A stretch of 64,000 nt of DNA from Chitinophaga pinensis DSM 2588. Lineage in GTDB: Bacteria; Bacteroidota; Bacteroidia; Chitinophagales; Chitinophagaceae. The position numbers and the translations under genes were made by a program. Below are positions 1 to 7,857 of the stretch, in pieces (position 1 is the first letter of the stretch; each line of letters starts with the position of its first letter). A model generated the notes under the pieces. The model made no database searches, was not told the origin of the DNA, and saw only the letters and a list, made by a program, of their open reading frames with translations. Where the stretch lies: contig NC_013132.1 in NCBI RefSeq assembly GCF_000024005.1, positions 124,001 to 188,000 of the forward strand, given 5' to 3'.

Positions 1-714
1 GTTTTGGCATCTTCTATCTGGTCACTCCAATATATGGGCAACTATGATTTTGAACAGCTGAAAACCATCTATGAGCGATTGGTTTTAGCTAAAAATCTTG
101 GTCGTGATGATAGCCAATGGCTTTTTACTATCCTATACGACTCTTATTTGTTCGACAAGACTGGTGCAGACGAACTGTTGTACAAACTGGTTGCAGATAA
201 TAAATATGCTAGTTTATCGGCGATTAACGAGATAATGGAGAACTATTACACGATCGAGGGAACCAAACACAAGAACGATCAGTTATTGAACTTCGTCCTT
301 GAAAAATTGACAGAAGAAGATTTTGACCATATTTCATGGACTTTTGCTAATTCGCTACATCTGAAACTGATAGACATAAAACACTTCTTAGAAAAATACA
401 TCGAATCACCCTATTTTACAATAAATGATTCTTTTATCGAATATCTGACGTTCCAATGTAATCATTACCCATTAGATGCCGTCGAGCTTTTCAATCGTGC
501 ACTGGCAAGAAATAAATTCAGGAAAACGGATCATACCGGAATTCATTCTTCAGAATCCGGTACAAAATTTATCGTTAGTGCTTTCAATAGCTTAGTCAAG
601 AATGATCAAGCAAGCGGCTCTGTGAGAATGAAATTGATAATTGCCTTTGACAATGTTCTTAAAGATTTCCGATTCAAAACAGATACTGAACGTGTGCTGG
701 AAAATCTAGTCTGA
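1..714 (+). CDS. C-terminal part of a helical-repeat protein, cut by the window start
   Basis: The frame is open at base 1, so the protein very probably begins upstream; a TTG at position 4 is the first possible start inside the window but is unlikely to be real. The visible 237 residues are acidic, aromatic-rich and predicted mostly helical, with spaced Leu/Tyr/Phe positions like degenerate TPR or HEAT repeats. There is no signal peptide, membrane segment or catalytic motif. Similar tails occur at the C-terminus of large STAND NTPases and other island proteins, but no P-loop is visible here, so this is only a suggestion. Downstream lie the broken DUF6934 gene and a tRNA-Pro island, which fits an accessory context. 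I do not recognise the family. Confidence 0.6.
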   Translation, partial: VLASSIWSLQYMGNYDFEQLKTIYERLVLAKNLGRDDSQWLFTILYDSYLFDKTGADELLYKLVADNKYASLSAINEIMENYYTIEGTKHKNDQLLNFVLEKLTEEDFDHISWTFANSLHLKLIDIKHFLEKYIESPYFTINDSFIEYLTFQCNHYPLDAVELFNRALARNKFRKTDHTGIHSSESGTKFIVSAFNSLVKNDQASGSVRMKLIIAFDNVLKDFRFKTDTERVLENLV

Positions 715-843
715 ATGCCCCAATTTTAATGGACTTATCCATCGAAGATTAAGCGAATTGTTGAAAAACGAAAGCCAAGCATTAGCCTGGCTTCCTATCA
801 GTATTTTAGTCAGCAGGAATGTGAAGCCTGCTAATTACATCAT

Positions 844-1017
844 TTATTTAGTTCGTAATAGCTCAACAGGCACTGGATTATTCTTCATAAATTCCTTTGC
901 CTTTTCTAATTGTTTAATGAAAAATGGGCTCTTCCGCGGATCTGGCAGGGTCGATTCCTGCTGACCGGTAAGTTGCTCATTTTTGTCTTTGATTTTTTTG
1001 GAAAATTTATGTCCCAT
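844..1017 (-). CDS. small basic protein, possible partner of the DUF6934 gene
   Basis: This 57-codon frame starts with ATG (CAT at 1015-1017) and ends with TAA (TTA at 844-846). The product is lysine-rich and hydrophilic: a charged N-terminus (GHKFSKKIKDKNEQ), a central SPFFIKQLEKAKEFMK helix and a C-terminal NPVPVELLRTK. It starts 25 bp after the stop of the DUF6934 frame on the same strand, so the two look co-transcribed. From memory, DUF6934 genes in Bacteroidota are often followed by a short protein with a K-E-F-x-K-x-N-P-V-P type segment, which supports a real gene. Its function is unknown. A toxin-antitoxin-like pair is possible, but nothing in the sequence proves it. Confidence 0.55.
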   Translation of the reverse strand: MGHKFSKKIKDKNEQLTGQQESTLPDPRKSPFFIKQLEKAKEFMKNNPVPVELLRTK

Positions 1018-1042
1018 TTTTCCTATTTATGCGAAGTTACTA

Positions 1043-1528
1043 TTATTTTTTTACTACCAGAAATGCCTCAAAATTCTCAGCAGATTTGAATTCATACCAT
1101 CTACTATTTTTAGATGCAAGAATCTTAAAATGGGCTTCAATTTCCTCTTTGTAACTATTAATACCCATTTGATAAAGCCTGGTTCTGGAAGGAGTACTCC
1201 TAACTGCGTATATAGCTACCTTTTCGTAAGGTGCCGCAAAATCAAGTACAGTACTTGCGACGGTGGCCAAAATCTTAAGTCTGTCTTAATTGTTGGAGAT
1301 CGTTAGATCATTAAAAGATTTTTCAGACTCATTATAGTCGCCAAACCCGAGATTGAAAAGCGGTATACCATCTTCTAATTCGCCCATCATTTCATATGTC
1401 ACCACCTTTTTTATCGCGCCATTCGGGCCTATGCTTTCAAATTCAAATTGTGCAGAAATGTTGGCTTTTATATAAGGATATTTCTCTGTATTCAGAGCGT
1501 CACAAATGTAGGTTGTGATACTATCCAA
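1043..1528 (-). pseudogene. DUF6934 family gene interrupted by an in-frame TAA
   Basis: Two pieces (1286-1528, 80 aa; 1043-1270) lie in the same frame and together make one DUF6934 protein of about 161 residues, near the usual family length. The first has the family pattern SIGPNGAIKKVVTYE, then NLGFGDY and ISNN. The second continues with ATVASTVLDF, STPSRTRLYQMGI and ends NFEAFLVVKK. Between them ISNN is followed directly by TAA (1286-1288 on the plus strand) where the family normally has Gly-Asp, then Asp-Arg in frame. No frameshift is needed: one stop codon separates the halves. The gene is probably inactivated; a TTG at 1270 could restart translation but would lack the N-terminal half. 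The function of DUF6934 is not known. Confidence 0.75.
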
Positions 1529-1754
1529 ATTTTATTCATTTTGTTCATTCTATTGTAACACCGTCATCATTGTCACTTTGGGTGGCATTACTTTAACATG
1601 GATTATTATTGTGCTTAAATTCGTATGTACTTTCATTTACTTGTCGATTTTAAAGCACATTATTTGTCAAGTTAATTTGACTTGCGATGTATCATTTGCG
1701 ATTACTTAACTGATATAATTCGCTTGATTATTCATTATTTTTCAAATCATTCCA

Positions 1755-1904
1755 ATGCTGCCATCTAACAGAAAGAAAAAGCTATTTATAACCGGAGAGG
1801 TTGATTATTGCAGTTGTGCTGAGAAATGCAATGAAGAATCGAAAGTACTGCTAGATAACTTTACAAGCGAATATAATTTAGACTGGTATGAGGATTGTTT
1901 TTAA
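1755..1904 (+). CDS. possible 49-aa acidic small protein
   Basis: An ATG frame of 50 codons starts MLPSNRKKKLFITGEV and ends in TAA at 1902-1904. It holds three Cys in the first two thirds (DYCSCAEKC) and an acidic, aromatic C-terminus (LDWYEDCF). It lies alone in the gap between the DUF6934 gene and the direct repeat at 2141. I recognise no family. The composition looks protein-like, but the frame is short enough to occur by chance. It could also be a remnant of a longer gene. Confidence 0.25.
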   Translation: MLPSNRKKKLFITGEVDYCSCAEKCNEESKVLLDNFTSEYNLDWYEDCF

Positions 1905-2140
1905 TCAAACTACCGGTCTCCTGACATTGTCAACTGACGAGACAGAAATTAATTCTAGATATTTCATTGTAGGTAGTTTTTTCCGATAGAGCAAAAACTT
2001 GGAAATGGTCCTGAGACAATCAATCCACGCTTGACGAAATAAAAGAAAGACCAGAATTAACTTGACCATAATCACATAATCACTCAACAACAACAAGTTA
2101 ACTATCTACCATCGTCAAATCAGTTATTTGATTTGAAAAG

Positions 2141-2191
2141 AAAAAGGAGACCATCTCTGATCTCCTTTCTTTTCCGGTCGGGGCGGCAGGA
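2141..2191. repeat. direct repeat copy 1: truncated tRNA-Pro 3' end plus terminator (att-like)
   Basis: This 51-bp stretch matches 3931-3983 except for one C/T change and a two-T length difference. It holds the hairpin that terminates the tRNA-Pro transcript and the last 14 bases of the tRNA (TCGGGGCGGCAGGA in plus orientation), then diverges abruptly at 2192. A detached tRNA 3' end with its downstream flank is what site-specific integration at a tRNA gene leaves behind. Alternatively it is the stump of a third tandem tRNA-Pro. Confidence 0.8.
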
Positions 2192-2250
2192 CTATTATCG
2201 AACTATTTTATTAATGATTTGATCAAACTTGGGAGTATAAAATGCTTTCA

Positions 2251-3882
2251 TTACCGTAGCAGTTCTTCAATCTTACTTCTAAACCAATTAGTTTTAACCA
2301 GATCACTAACCGTATATTTATTAAGTATAGATTGAAGATACACTTTACTATAGTAAGTTTTCATACTGAAAAAAGGATAAAAGGTTTCAAAATCATCACT
2401 TTTTAATGCCTGTAGAATAGGCGCTATATCTTTGTTCTTTTGAACACCATCCTTAAAATCACTATACCCTTGCCGCGCCACTTCAACACTAGCAGCTATG
2501 GTAATTAATTTTTCATTTTTCTGATTTGTAATTTCTTTGATATACGCTGCTTTATCAAAACTGGAGCCGACAAGTTCAGCGATATTATTAGGATGATAAA
2601 TATAATTCTCGAAAGCATAGTAATGAAGTATGCGGAGATTAGGATGTTTGTCTTGAAGCCTCGTTATCTCATCATCCATGATATAATCTCTATCCCTTAT
2701 ACCCAATTTGCCGGGATCTCCCTTGATATTTAGAAATACATCTCTACTGTCCTTCTCTGGAAGAAATAGATACTTCTTTCCACTTAAAGCCAGATTATAA
2801 TGCGCCGCATTTTGATTTTCAACTACTACTAATTGGTAATCACGAAGGATATTTTGCAAAGTTTCCTTTGGCAAAGCAATAGTGTAAACTTCCAAGTTCT
2901 CTTTAGGCTCCGGAAGTAATTGCTGTGGTAAATCAAAATTCAGGGAATCCAGATCAATGATACTTGCGTTATCCGCATGTCTCGCAAAATCAATGAAACC
3001 TAATGCATGGGAGGCAGTCCATAATTGTGCATCTTCAGGTATCCAAACATCAACGATTTCAGCCAACAACCTAGCCTGAAGAGCTGTGTTAAGGTGGCAG
3101 TCCATCTCATCGATATAAATAATTGCATCTTTATATTGTTCCTTTCTCACTATAAAATTCAAAAGAAGAATTATTATCTGTTTTTCTCCATGACTGAGCA
3201 GGTCGTAGTTAATTTTAGAATCCCCTTTTTTGAAGATCAGTCTGGCACTTTCCTGGGTCGTTGCATTTTTAAATTCTGCAAGCTGTATTGTAGTGAGCTC
3301 ATCTCCACCCAAAATATTGATTAAGGATTGATTTAACGGTTGAATAAAATCCTTGAATATTTGTAGTGTATCTGCGGAGCGTCCACTAAAAACCGGTTCT
3401 CTTAATGCATTATCGATCTGTTGTATATATTGAGCGAGATCATTATTGAATCTTGCGTCCGGGTCTATAAATGTATTGGGAGCATCTGCATTATGAGCGA
3501 TAGCTTCGCTGGACCCTTCTCGAGAAATCCTGGGTACAATCCTTACACTACTTCTACCAATAAACTTGTTTCTCAATTCTGTTATTGGTCTTAATAGTTT
3601 GTTACCTATAAGCATAGCGCCCTGACTATAAACCAAAGCAACCTCTACGTCCGGAACAACATTATTCTTACCGTAATATAATTTAGTAGTAGGGTCGTAA
3701 CTATTAAAATGATATCGCCCAGCAGCACTCCTTTCCAAAAAATCGAAGGCATCAAAAACAGATGATTTACCGGAGCCATTAGCGCCAATTAAAAGTACCA
3801 GTTTTGAACTAGTGGGTATTTGATCAATGGTGAGATCAGAAAACCTCTTAAAATTCCGGAGTTTCAGTTTTGTAATACGCAT
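2251..3882 (-). CDS. fused AAA/OLD-type ATPase and DUF4435 (TOPRIM-like) protein, PARIS-like defence candidate
   Basis: The 543-aa protein opens with an SMC/Rad50-like ATPase. The Walker A is GANGSGKS (residues 33-40), the ABC signature LSHGEKQ (229-235), the Walker B IIYIDEMD (254-261) and the H-switch SH (291-292). From about 350 a second domain follows: an E355 in VVVENQN, then GIRDRDY (394-400) with two Asp, then an FENY motif (424-427). This order fits DUF4435, a TOPRIM-like nuclease domain. In the PARIS anti-phage system AriA is such an ATPase and AriB is the DUF4435 effector that cleaves tRNA, and single-gene fusions are known. The gene is the only one between two direct repeats at tRNA-Pro, with about 50-60 bp free on each side and no integrase. 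It could instead be an OLD-family nuclease; that it is an ATPase plus TOPRIM-like protein is firm, the PARIS label is inferred. Confidence 0.8.
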   Translation of the reverse strand: MRITKLKLRNFKRFSDLTIDQIPTSSKLVLLIGANGSGKSSVFDAFDFLERSAAGRYHFNSYDPTTKLYYGKNNVVPDVEVALVYSQGAMLIGNKLLRPITELRNKFIGRSSVRIVPRISREGSSEAIAHNADAPNTFIDPDARFNNDLAQYIQQIDNALREPVFSGRSADTLQIFKDFIQPLNQSLINILGGDELTTIQLAEFKNATTQESARLIFKKGDSKINYDLLSHGEKQIIILLLNFIVRKEQYKDAIIYIDEMDCHLNTALQARLLAEIVDVWIPEDAQLWTASHALGFIDFARHADNASIIDLDSLNFDLPQQLLPEPKENLEVYTIALPKETLQNILRDYQLVVVENQNAAHYNLALSGKKYLFLPEKDSRDVFLNIKGDPGKLGIRDRDYIMDDEITRLQDKHPNLRILHYYAFENYIYHPNNIAELVGSSFDKAAYIKEITNQKNEKLITIAASVEVARQGYSDFKDGVQKNKDIAPILQALKSDDFETFYPFFSMKTYYSKVYLQSILNKYTVSDLVKTNWFRSKIEELLR

Positions 3883-3930
3883 GAACCAAAAATAATATAA
3901 TCCAGATAATTACGGTTTACCCATAAAACA

Positions 3931-3960
3931 AAAAAGGAGATCATCTCTGATCTCCTTTTT
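3931..3960 (-). terminator. Rho-independent terminator of tRNA-Pro (first copy)
   Basis: Perfect 13-bp arms AAAAAGGAGATCA and TGATCTCCTTTTT flank a TCTC loop. The A-run on the plus strand becomes the U-run of the minus-strand transcript, so it ends the tRNA transcript just below it. Confidence 0.8.
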
Positions 3961-3983
3961 CTTTTCCGGTCGGGGCGGCAGGA
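3931..3983. repeat. direct repeat copy 2, overlapping the intact tRNA-Pro
   Basis: This is the partner of 2141-2191. It consists of the terminator hairpin and the final 14 bases of the first tRNA-Pro, which is intact on this side. The two copies bracket about 1.8 kb containing only the ATPase-DUF4435 gene, as expected of an integrated cargo unit with the tRNA rebuilt at one end. Confidence 0.8.
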
Positions 3984-4043
3984 TTCGAACCTGCGACCTC
4001 CTGCTCCCAAAGCAGGCGCGATACCGGGCTACGCTACGCCCCG
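3970..4043 (-). tRNA. tRNA-Pro(TGG)
   Basis: This is a 74-nt cloverleaf without encoded CCA. The acceptor stem CGGGGCG pairs with CGCCCCG, discriminator A. The T arm carries GGTTCGAATCC and the anticodon loop TTTGGGA gives TGG (4007-4009 on the plus strand). The copy at 4127-4200 is identical. Its 3' end is duplicated at 2141-2191, so this gene appears to be an integration target. Confidence 0.97.
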
Positions 4044-4088
4044 AATTCCTCACATTTCAAAACACATAGCCCTCTATATTATAAATAA

Positions 4089-4116
4089 AAAAGGATAACA
4101 TTGCTGTTATCCTTTT
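4089..4116 (-). terminator. terminator between the two tRNA-Pro genes
   Basis: Perfect 12-bp arms AAAAGGATAACA and TGTTATCCTTTT surround a TTGC loop. It lies directly after the 3' end of the second tRNA-Pro on the minus strand, so the two tRNAs appear to be separate transcription units. Confidence 0.75.
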
Positions 4117-4126
4117 CCTTTTTCAG

Positions 4127-4200
4127 TCGGGGCGGCAGGATTCGAACCTGCGACCTCCTGCTCCCAAAGCAGGCGCGATACCGGGCTACGCTACGCCCCG
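4127..4200 (-). tRNA. tRNA-Pro(TGG), second identical copy
   Basis: The sequence is identical over all 74 nt to the copy at 3970-4043 and has the same TGG anticodon (4164-4166). It is followed by its own terminator. The two genes are separated by 83 bp, which suggests a tandem duplication of a tRNA-plus-terminator unit. Confidence 0.97.
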
Positions 4201-4385
4201 AGACCCGACTAAACATCTTTGCTTTGTTGCCATCGCTTTCGATGTTTGGGATTGCAAAGGTATACAGTTTTTTGATTTAGCCAAAAAACTTTCAGAAAAA
4301 ATATAAGATTTTTTGAAATAACTTTCCGGCACGCTTAATGAAAAATAGCCAAAAGGCTTGCTGACAAAGAAAAAGATCAAATTTC

Positions 4386-6833
4386 ATGCGTCTGAAAAAA
4401 ATTTTGCTATCGGGTAGCCTTTTGCTCTCTTTAGCCTCCTATGGACAAACAAAAAAACTGCCGCTACTCCGTGAGCAGTTACTCGATGATCACTGGCTTT
4501 TCAAAAAAGATAGTCTGCCGGGCGCAGAAAAAACAGACTTCCCGGAGACAGGCTGGAAGACACTCCACCTGCCGCACGACTGGGCTATCGAAGACCTGCC
4601 CGGACAGAACGACAGTACCATTATCGGCCCTTTTTACAAGTATAGCCCGGCACAGGAGCACGGCGCTTATGTTGTAGGGGGTACCGGCTGGTACCGGAAG
4701 TCTTTTGCGTTACCGGCTATTCCCGCCGGACAAACCGTTGCCATCCGGTTTGAAGGTGTTTATATGGACAGCGACGTCTGGATCAACGGACATTATCTCG
4801 GTAATCACCCCTATGGGTATACGCCCTTTACCTACGATCTGACACCCTATCTGGCTGCACCGGGTAAAAAGAATGTGGTGGCGGTCAGGGTGAAGAATGA
4901 AGGAATTAATTCCCGCTGGTATACCGGTGCAGGTATCTACCGTCATGTGCACCTCGAGGTGCTGCCGGCAGATCAACTGGTAAAGGAAGCCACTTTCATC
5001 ACTTTCCCGGAAGCGGGAAAAACCAAAGCGATTGTACAGGTATCAGCGGCTATTATCAGTCAACAGGATGCCGGCAGAATAGTCGAGATCAGTCTCAGGG
5101 ATAGCAGTGGTCAGGTCGTTGCAACCGCTGCGCAGTCTATCCAGTTAAAAGCAAAAGATACCATCTCCTTCATAAAACAGCTTACGGTGCTGAATCCGGC
5201 GCTCTGGTCGCCTGGCAGACCCTATCTCTATACAACCGAAATTAAGCTGTCTGACACCGTTAAAATAGCCAAAGAAAAGGTGTTAGATGCGCTGAGCTTC
5301 CCTACTGGTATCCGGCGGATCAGTATCACCGCAACAAAAGGCTTCCTGCTCAATGGAGAAAAAGTATTACTGAAAGGGGGCTGTCTGCATCACGACAATG
5401 GCCTGCTGGGGGCAGCCGCTTTTGACCGGGCGGAAGAACGAAAAGTGGAACTCATGAAAGCAAACGGGTTCAATGCGATCCGTACCAGTCATAACCCGCC
5501 ATCTGAAAAATTCCTGGAGGCCTGTGACCGCCTGGGTATGCTTGTCATCGACGAACTGTTCGATATGTGGACAGAACAGAAACATCCGCAGGATTATCAC
5601 CGTTTCTTCGCACAATGGTGGCAACAGGACTTACGCAGCGTTTTGTTGCGCGACAGAAACCATCCTTCCGTCATCATGTGGAGCATCGGCAATGAGATTC
5701 CCGAAAGGGCTGACAAAGAAGGACTCGCTATTACCAAAGCAATGATCCACGCCGTACGCCAGTATGACACCACCCGGGCTATCACGGAGGCGGTCCCTGA
5801 ATTCTGGGAACGTCCCTATCAGTGGCAGGCAGCAGATCCGGTATTTGCCCTGCTGGATGTAGCAGGTTATAACTACCAGTGGAAAAACTATGCACTCGAC
5901 GAAAGACGTGTGCCCGGCCGTGTAATGGTAGGCACAGAAACACTGCCCGCCGACCTGTATGACACCTGGAACCAGGTACAGGGACTTCCCTTCGTCATCG
6001 GTGATTTTGTATGGACCGCCATGGATTATCTCGGAGAAGCCGGTATCGGACATTCCACTTACACCCGCACGGCTCAGGGTAGACGCACCTTTCCCTGGAT
6101 CAATGCTTTCTGCGGCGATATAGACCTGATAGGCAACAAAAAACCGCAATCTTTTTACCGGGACATAGTATGGCGGAATAGTCCCGTAGAGATGCTCGTA
6201 CACGCACCTGTTCCCGAAGGGAAAAAAGAGAAAGTAAGTCGCTGGGGATGGCCGGATGAATCCGACTCCTGGACCTGGCGGGGTATGAACGGGAAAAATA
6301 TGCAGGTACGGGTCTTTACACGCGCCAGAAAAATTGACCTGATCCTGAATGATTTCAGGGTCGCTACAAAAGAAGTGTCTGATAGTACACCGTTGACCGT
6401 CACCTTTGACGTTCCTTATGCTCCTGGTCAGTTAACCGCATTTGCGTATGACAGCAAAGGCAATGAAATAGGGATTAAAGCAATAGCAACTGCCAATCCA
6501 CCCACTGCTATCAGACTGACTGCTGATCACACGACGATTGCCGCCGGTAACGGGTCACTGGCCTATGTGAAAGTGGAAGTAACTGACGATCAGGGCAGGG
6601 TAGTACCTGATGCCAATTTACCGCTACAGATCAGCATCAGTGGAAACGGTTCTCTCGCAGGTGCAGGAAATGCTTGTCCGGATTGCCCGGCCAGCTTCCA
6701 GCAACCAAAAATAAATAGCTATAAAGGGTATGCTTTGGTCATTTTAAGGGCAAATGAGCAACCAGGTAATATTAGCGTCGAAGTAAAGAGTAAGGGGCTG
6801 AAAACGGCCAAAATTGATATTAAAACGAAATAG
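4386..6833 (+). CDS. exported glycoside hydrolase family 2 protein (beta-galactosidase type)
   Basis: This 815-aa enzyme should cleave a beta-glycoside from oligosaccharides in the periplasm or at the cell surface. A signal peptide ends near SLASYGQ. A jelly-roll sugar-binding domain follows (about 25-195, with LPHDWAI and GVYMDSDVWING), then an Ig-like domain, then the TIM barrel (about 310-600). The acid/base is E437 in IMWSIGNEI and the nucleophile is E518 in MVGTETLP. The C-terminus carries a DUF4982-like domain with HVP-type sequence near WPDESDSWTW and a final Ig/invasin-like domain (about 715-810). The length is typical for Bacteroidota GH2. The gene stands alone, after the tRNAs and facing a DUF1275 gene. 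The exact substrate cannot be told from sequence. Confidence 0.93.
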   Translation: MRLKKILLSGSLLLSLASYGQTKKLPLLREQLLDDHWLFKKDSLPGAEKTDFPETGWKTLHLPHDWAIEDLPGQNDSTIIGPFYKYSPAQEHGAYVVGGTGWYRKSFALPAIPAGQTVAIRFEGVYMDSDVWINGHYLGNHPYGYTPFTYDLTPYLAAPGKKNVVAVRVKNEGINSRWYTGAGIYRHVHLEVLPADQLVKEATFITFPEAGKTKAIVQVSAAIISQQDAGRIVEISLRDSSGQVVATAAQSIQLKAKDTISFIKQLTVLNPALWSPGRPYLYTTEIKLSDTVKIAKEKVLDALSFPTGIRRISITATKGFLLNGEKVLLKGGCLHHDNGLLGAAAFDRAEERKVELMKANGFNAIRTSHNPPSEKFLEACDRLGMLVIDELFDMWTEQKHPQDYHRFFAQWWQQDLRSVLLRDRNHPSVIMWSIGNEIPERADKEGLAITKAMIHAVRQYDTTRAITEAVPEFWERPYQWQAADPVFALLDVAGYNYQWKNYALDERRVPGRVMVGTETLPADLYDTWNQVQGLPFVIGDFVWTAMDYLGEAGIGHSTYTRTAQGRRTFPWINAFCGDIDLIGNKKPQSFYRDIVWRNSPVEMLVHAPVPEGKKEKVSRWGWPDESDSWTWRGMNGKNMQVRVFTRARKIDLILNDFRVATKEVSDSTPLTVTFDVPYAPGQLTAFAYDSKGNEIGIKAIATANPPTAIRLTADHTTIAAGNGSLAYVKVEVTDDQGRVVPDANLPLQISISGNGSLAGAGNACPDCPASFQQPKINSYKGYALVILRANEQPGNISVEVKSKGLKTAKIDIKTK

Positions 6834-6887
6834 GGATTTCTCTTGCTGCGAATGATGAATACACGGTTAATGTGTTGTTGAACATTT

Positions 6888-6940
6888 GTTATCCTTCGTT
6901 CATCTTTCGTTCATCCAACGAAGGATGAATGAAGGATAAC
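6888..6940. repeat. 17-bp inverted repeat between convergent genes
   Basis: Arms 6888-6904 (GTTATCCTTCGTTCATC) and 6924-6940 pair with one mismatch. A nested TTCGTT/AACGAA pairing lies inside. It sits between the GH2 gene (+) and the DUF1275 gene (-), so it may act as a bidirectional terminator, although there is no U-run. Confidence 0.6.
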
Positions 6941-7025
6941 TAATATCTAAGCGGTATCAAACCATTATTATATCAAAGCATAAGTTAACAAAGATCCACA
7001 CACAAGCGACCGCAGCTGAATATGT

Positions 7026-7751
7026 TTATTTAAAACTTTTCAACATCCGGTGCAGTATAACCGGATATACATCATACAATAATATTGTAATCAGCACCAA
7101 TGGGATAACAAAAAAAGTAGCCATACCGATCATATTGAATAACAATCCTCCCAAAATCCCCCCTCCAATGAAGAACCCGATTACCGTCAGACGGATATAA
7201 ATCTTTTCCCTCAATGCACGCGTCTTTTCCGCATGCGGATGTACCAGCTCCGACAATTCAGACGCCAGGTCAGTCACCATCCCCGTCAGGTGAGAAGTCT
7301 TGATTAATCCGCCAGAAATCCTGGATACCAATCCATTCTGGAGCCCCATGCAAAACAGCACGGCGCCGGTGGCCGCCTCCCGCTGAAACTCACTGCCATT
7401 ATATACATCATTCCCATAAACCGCCACACCCAACAGAATGACGATTTCCAGTATAATCGGCATACCATGCGCAAAATAAGTGCTCTTATAATCGAAAGAC
7501 CTGACAATAAAATTGGAGATAAATGCCCCGAAAAAGAACATGAATAACCAGTAAGCGACCGTATACACTTCTGCCATATTCTGCTCCGTAATCTTCCCCG
7601 CCAATGTCGCCACATGACCGGTAATATTGGATACAAACGAAAGAAAAGCCATCACACCTACCACATTTGTCATGCCTGCCACAGAGGCCGTTGACGAGGC
7701 CAGCATCAGATTTTTTTTAAGGCTTCGCTGCCCGGGTATTTCACGTAACAT
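7026..7751 (-). CDS. DUF1275 (YoaK) family membrane protein
   Basis: The 241-aa integral inner-membrane protein has about six hydrophobic segments and the family pattern of an early small-residue helix (GMTNVVGVMAFLSF), an SNITGH motif where the family has TGN/TGH, and a later GLQNGLVSR segment. Members are widespread YoaK-like proteins; their transported substrate, if any, is unknown. The gene is convergent with the GH2 gene and divergent from the histidine kinase at 7858. The start is ATG at 7751 with no competing start. The family call is firm, the role is not. Confidence 0.88.
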   Translation of the reverse strand: MLREIPGQRSLKKNLMLASSTASVAGMTNVVGVMAFLSFVSNITGHVATLAGKITEQNMAEVYTVAYWLFMFFFGAFISNFIVRSFDYKSTYFAHGMPIILEIVILLGVAVYGNDVYNGSEFQREAATGAVLFCMGLQNGLVSRISGGLIKTSHLTGMVTDLASELSELVHPHAEKTRALREKIYIRLTVIGFFIGGGILGGLLFNMIGMATFFVIPLVLITILLYDVYPVILHRMLKSFK

Positions 7752-7857
7752 ATAAATAATTCGGGGTTTGAGATTGTTGATGGTCTGGACAATAGTAATG
7801 CCAGTATTTTTCCATTATCTTTATTTCACGAACACGCCAAGCCACGTTCCTGATACT

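Noticed and set aside
758..964. 68-aa plus-strand frame
   Set aside because: It is antisense to the better-supported 57-aa minus-strand frame (844-1017) and has no protein-like features.
1515..1709. 64-aa plus-strand hydrophobic frame
   Set aside because: AT-rich random-looking sequence with no ribosome signal or family pattern.
1905..2096. 63-aa minus-strand frame
   Set aside because: Composition is that of noncoding AT-rich DNA; no homology pattern seen.
5631..6203. 190-aa minus-strand frame inside GH2
   Set aside because: Shadow of a certain GH2 gene with conserved catalytic motifs on the plus strand.
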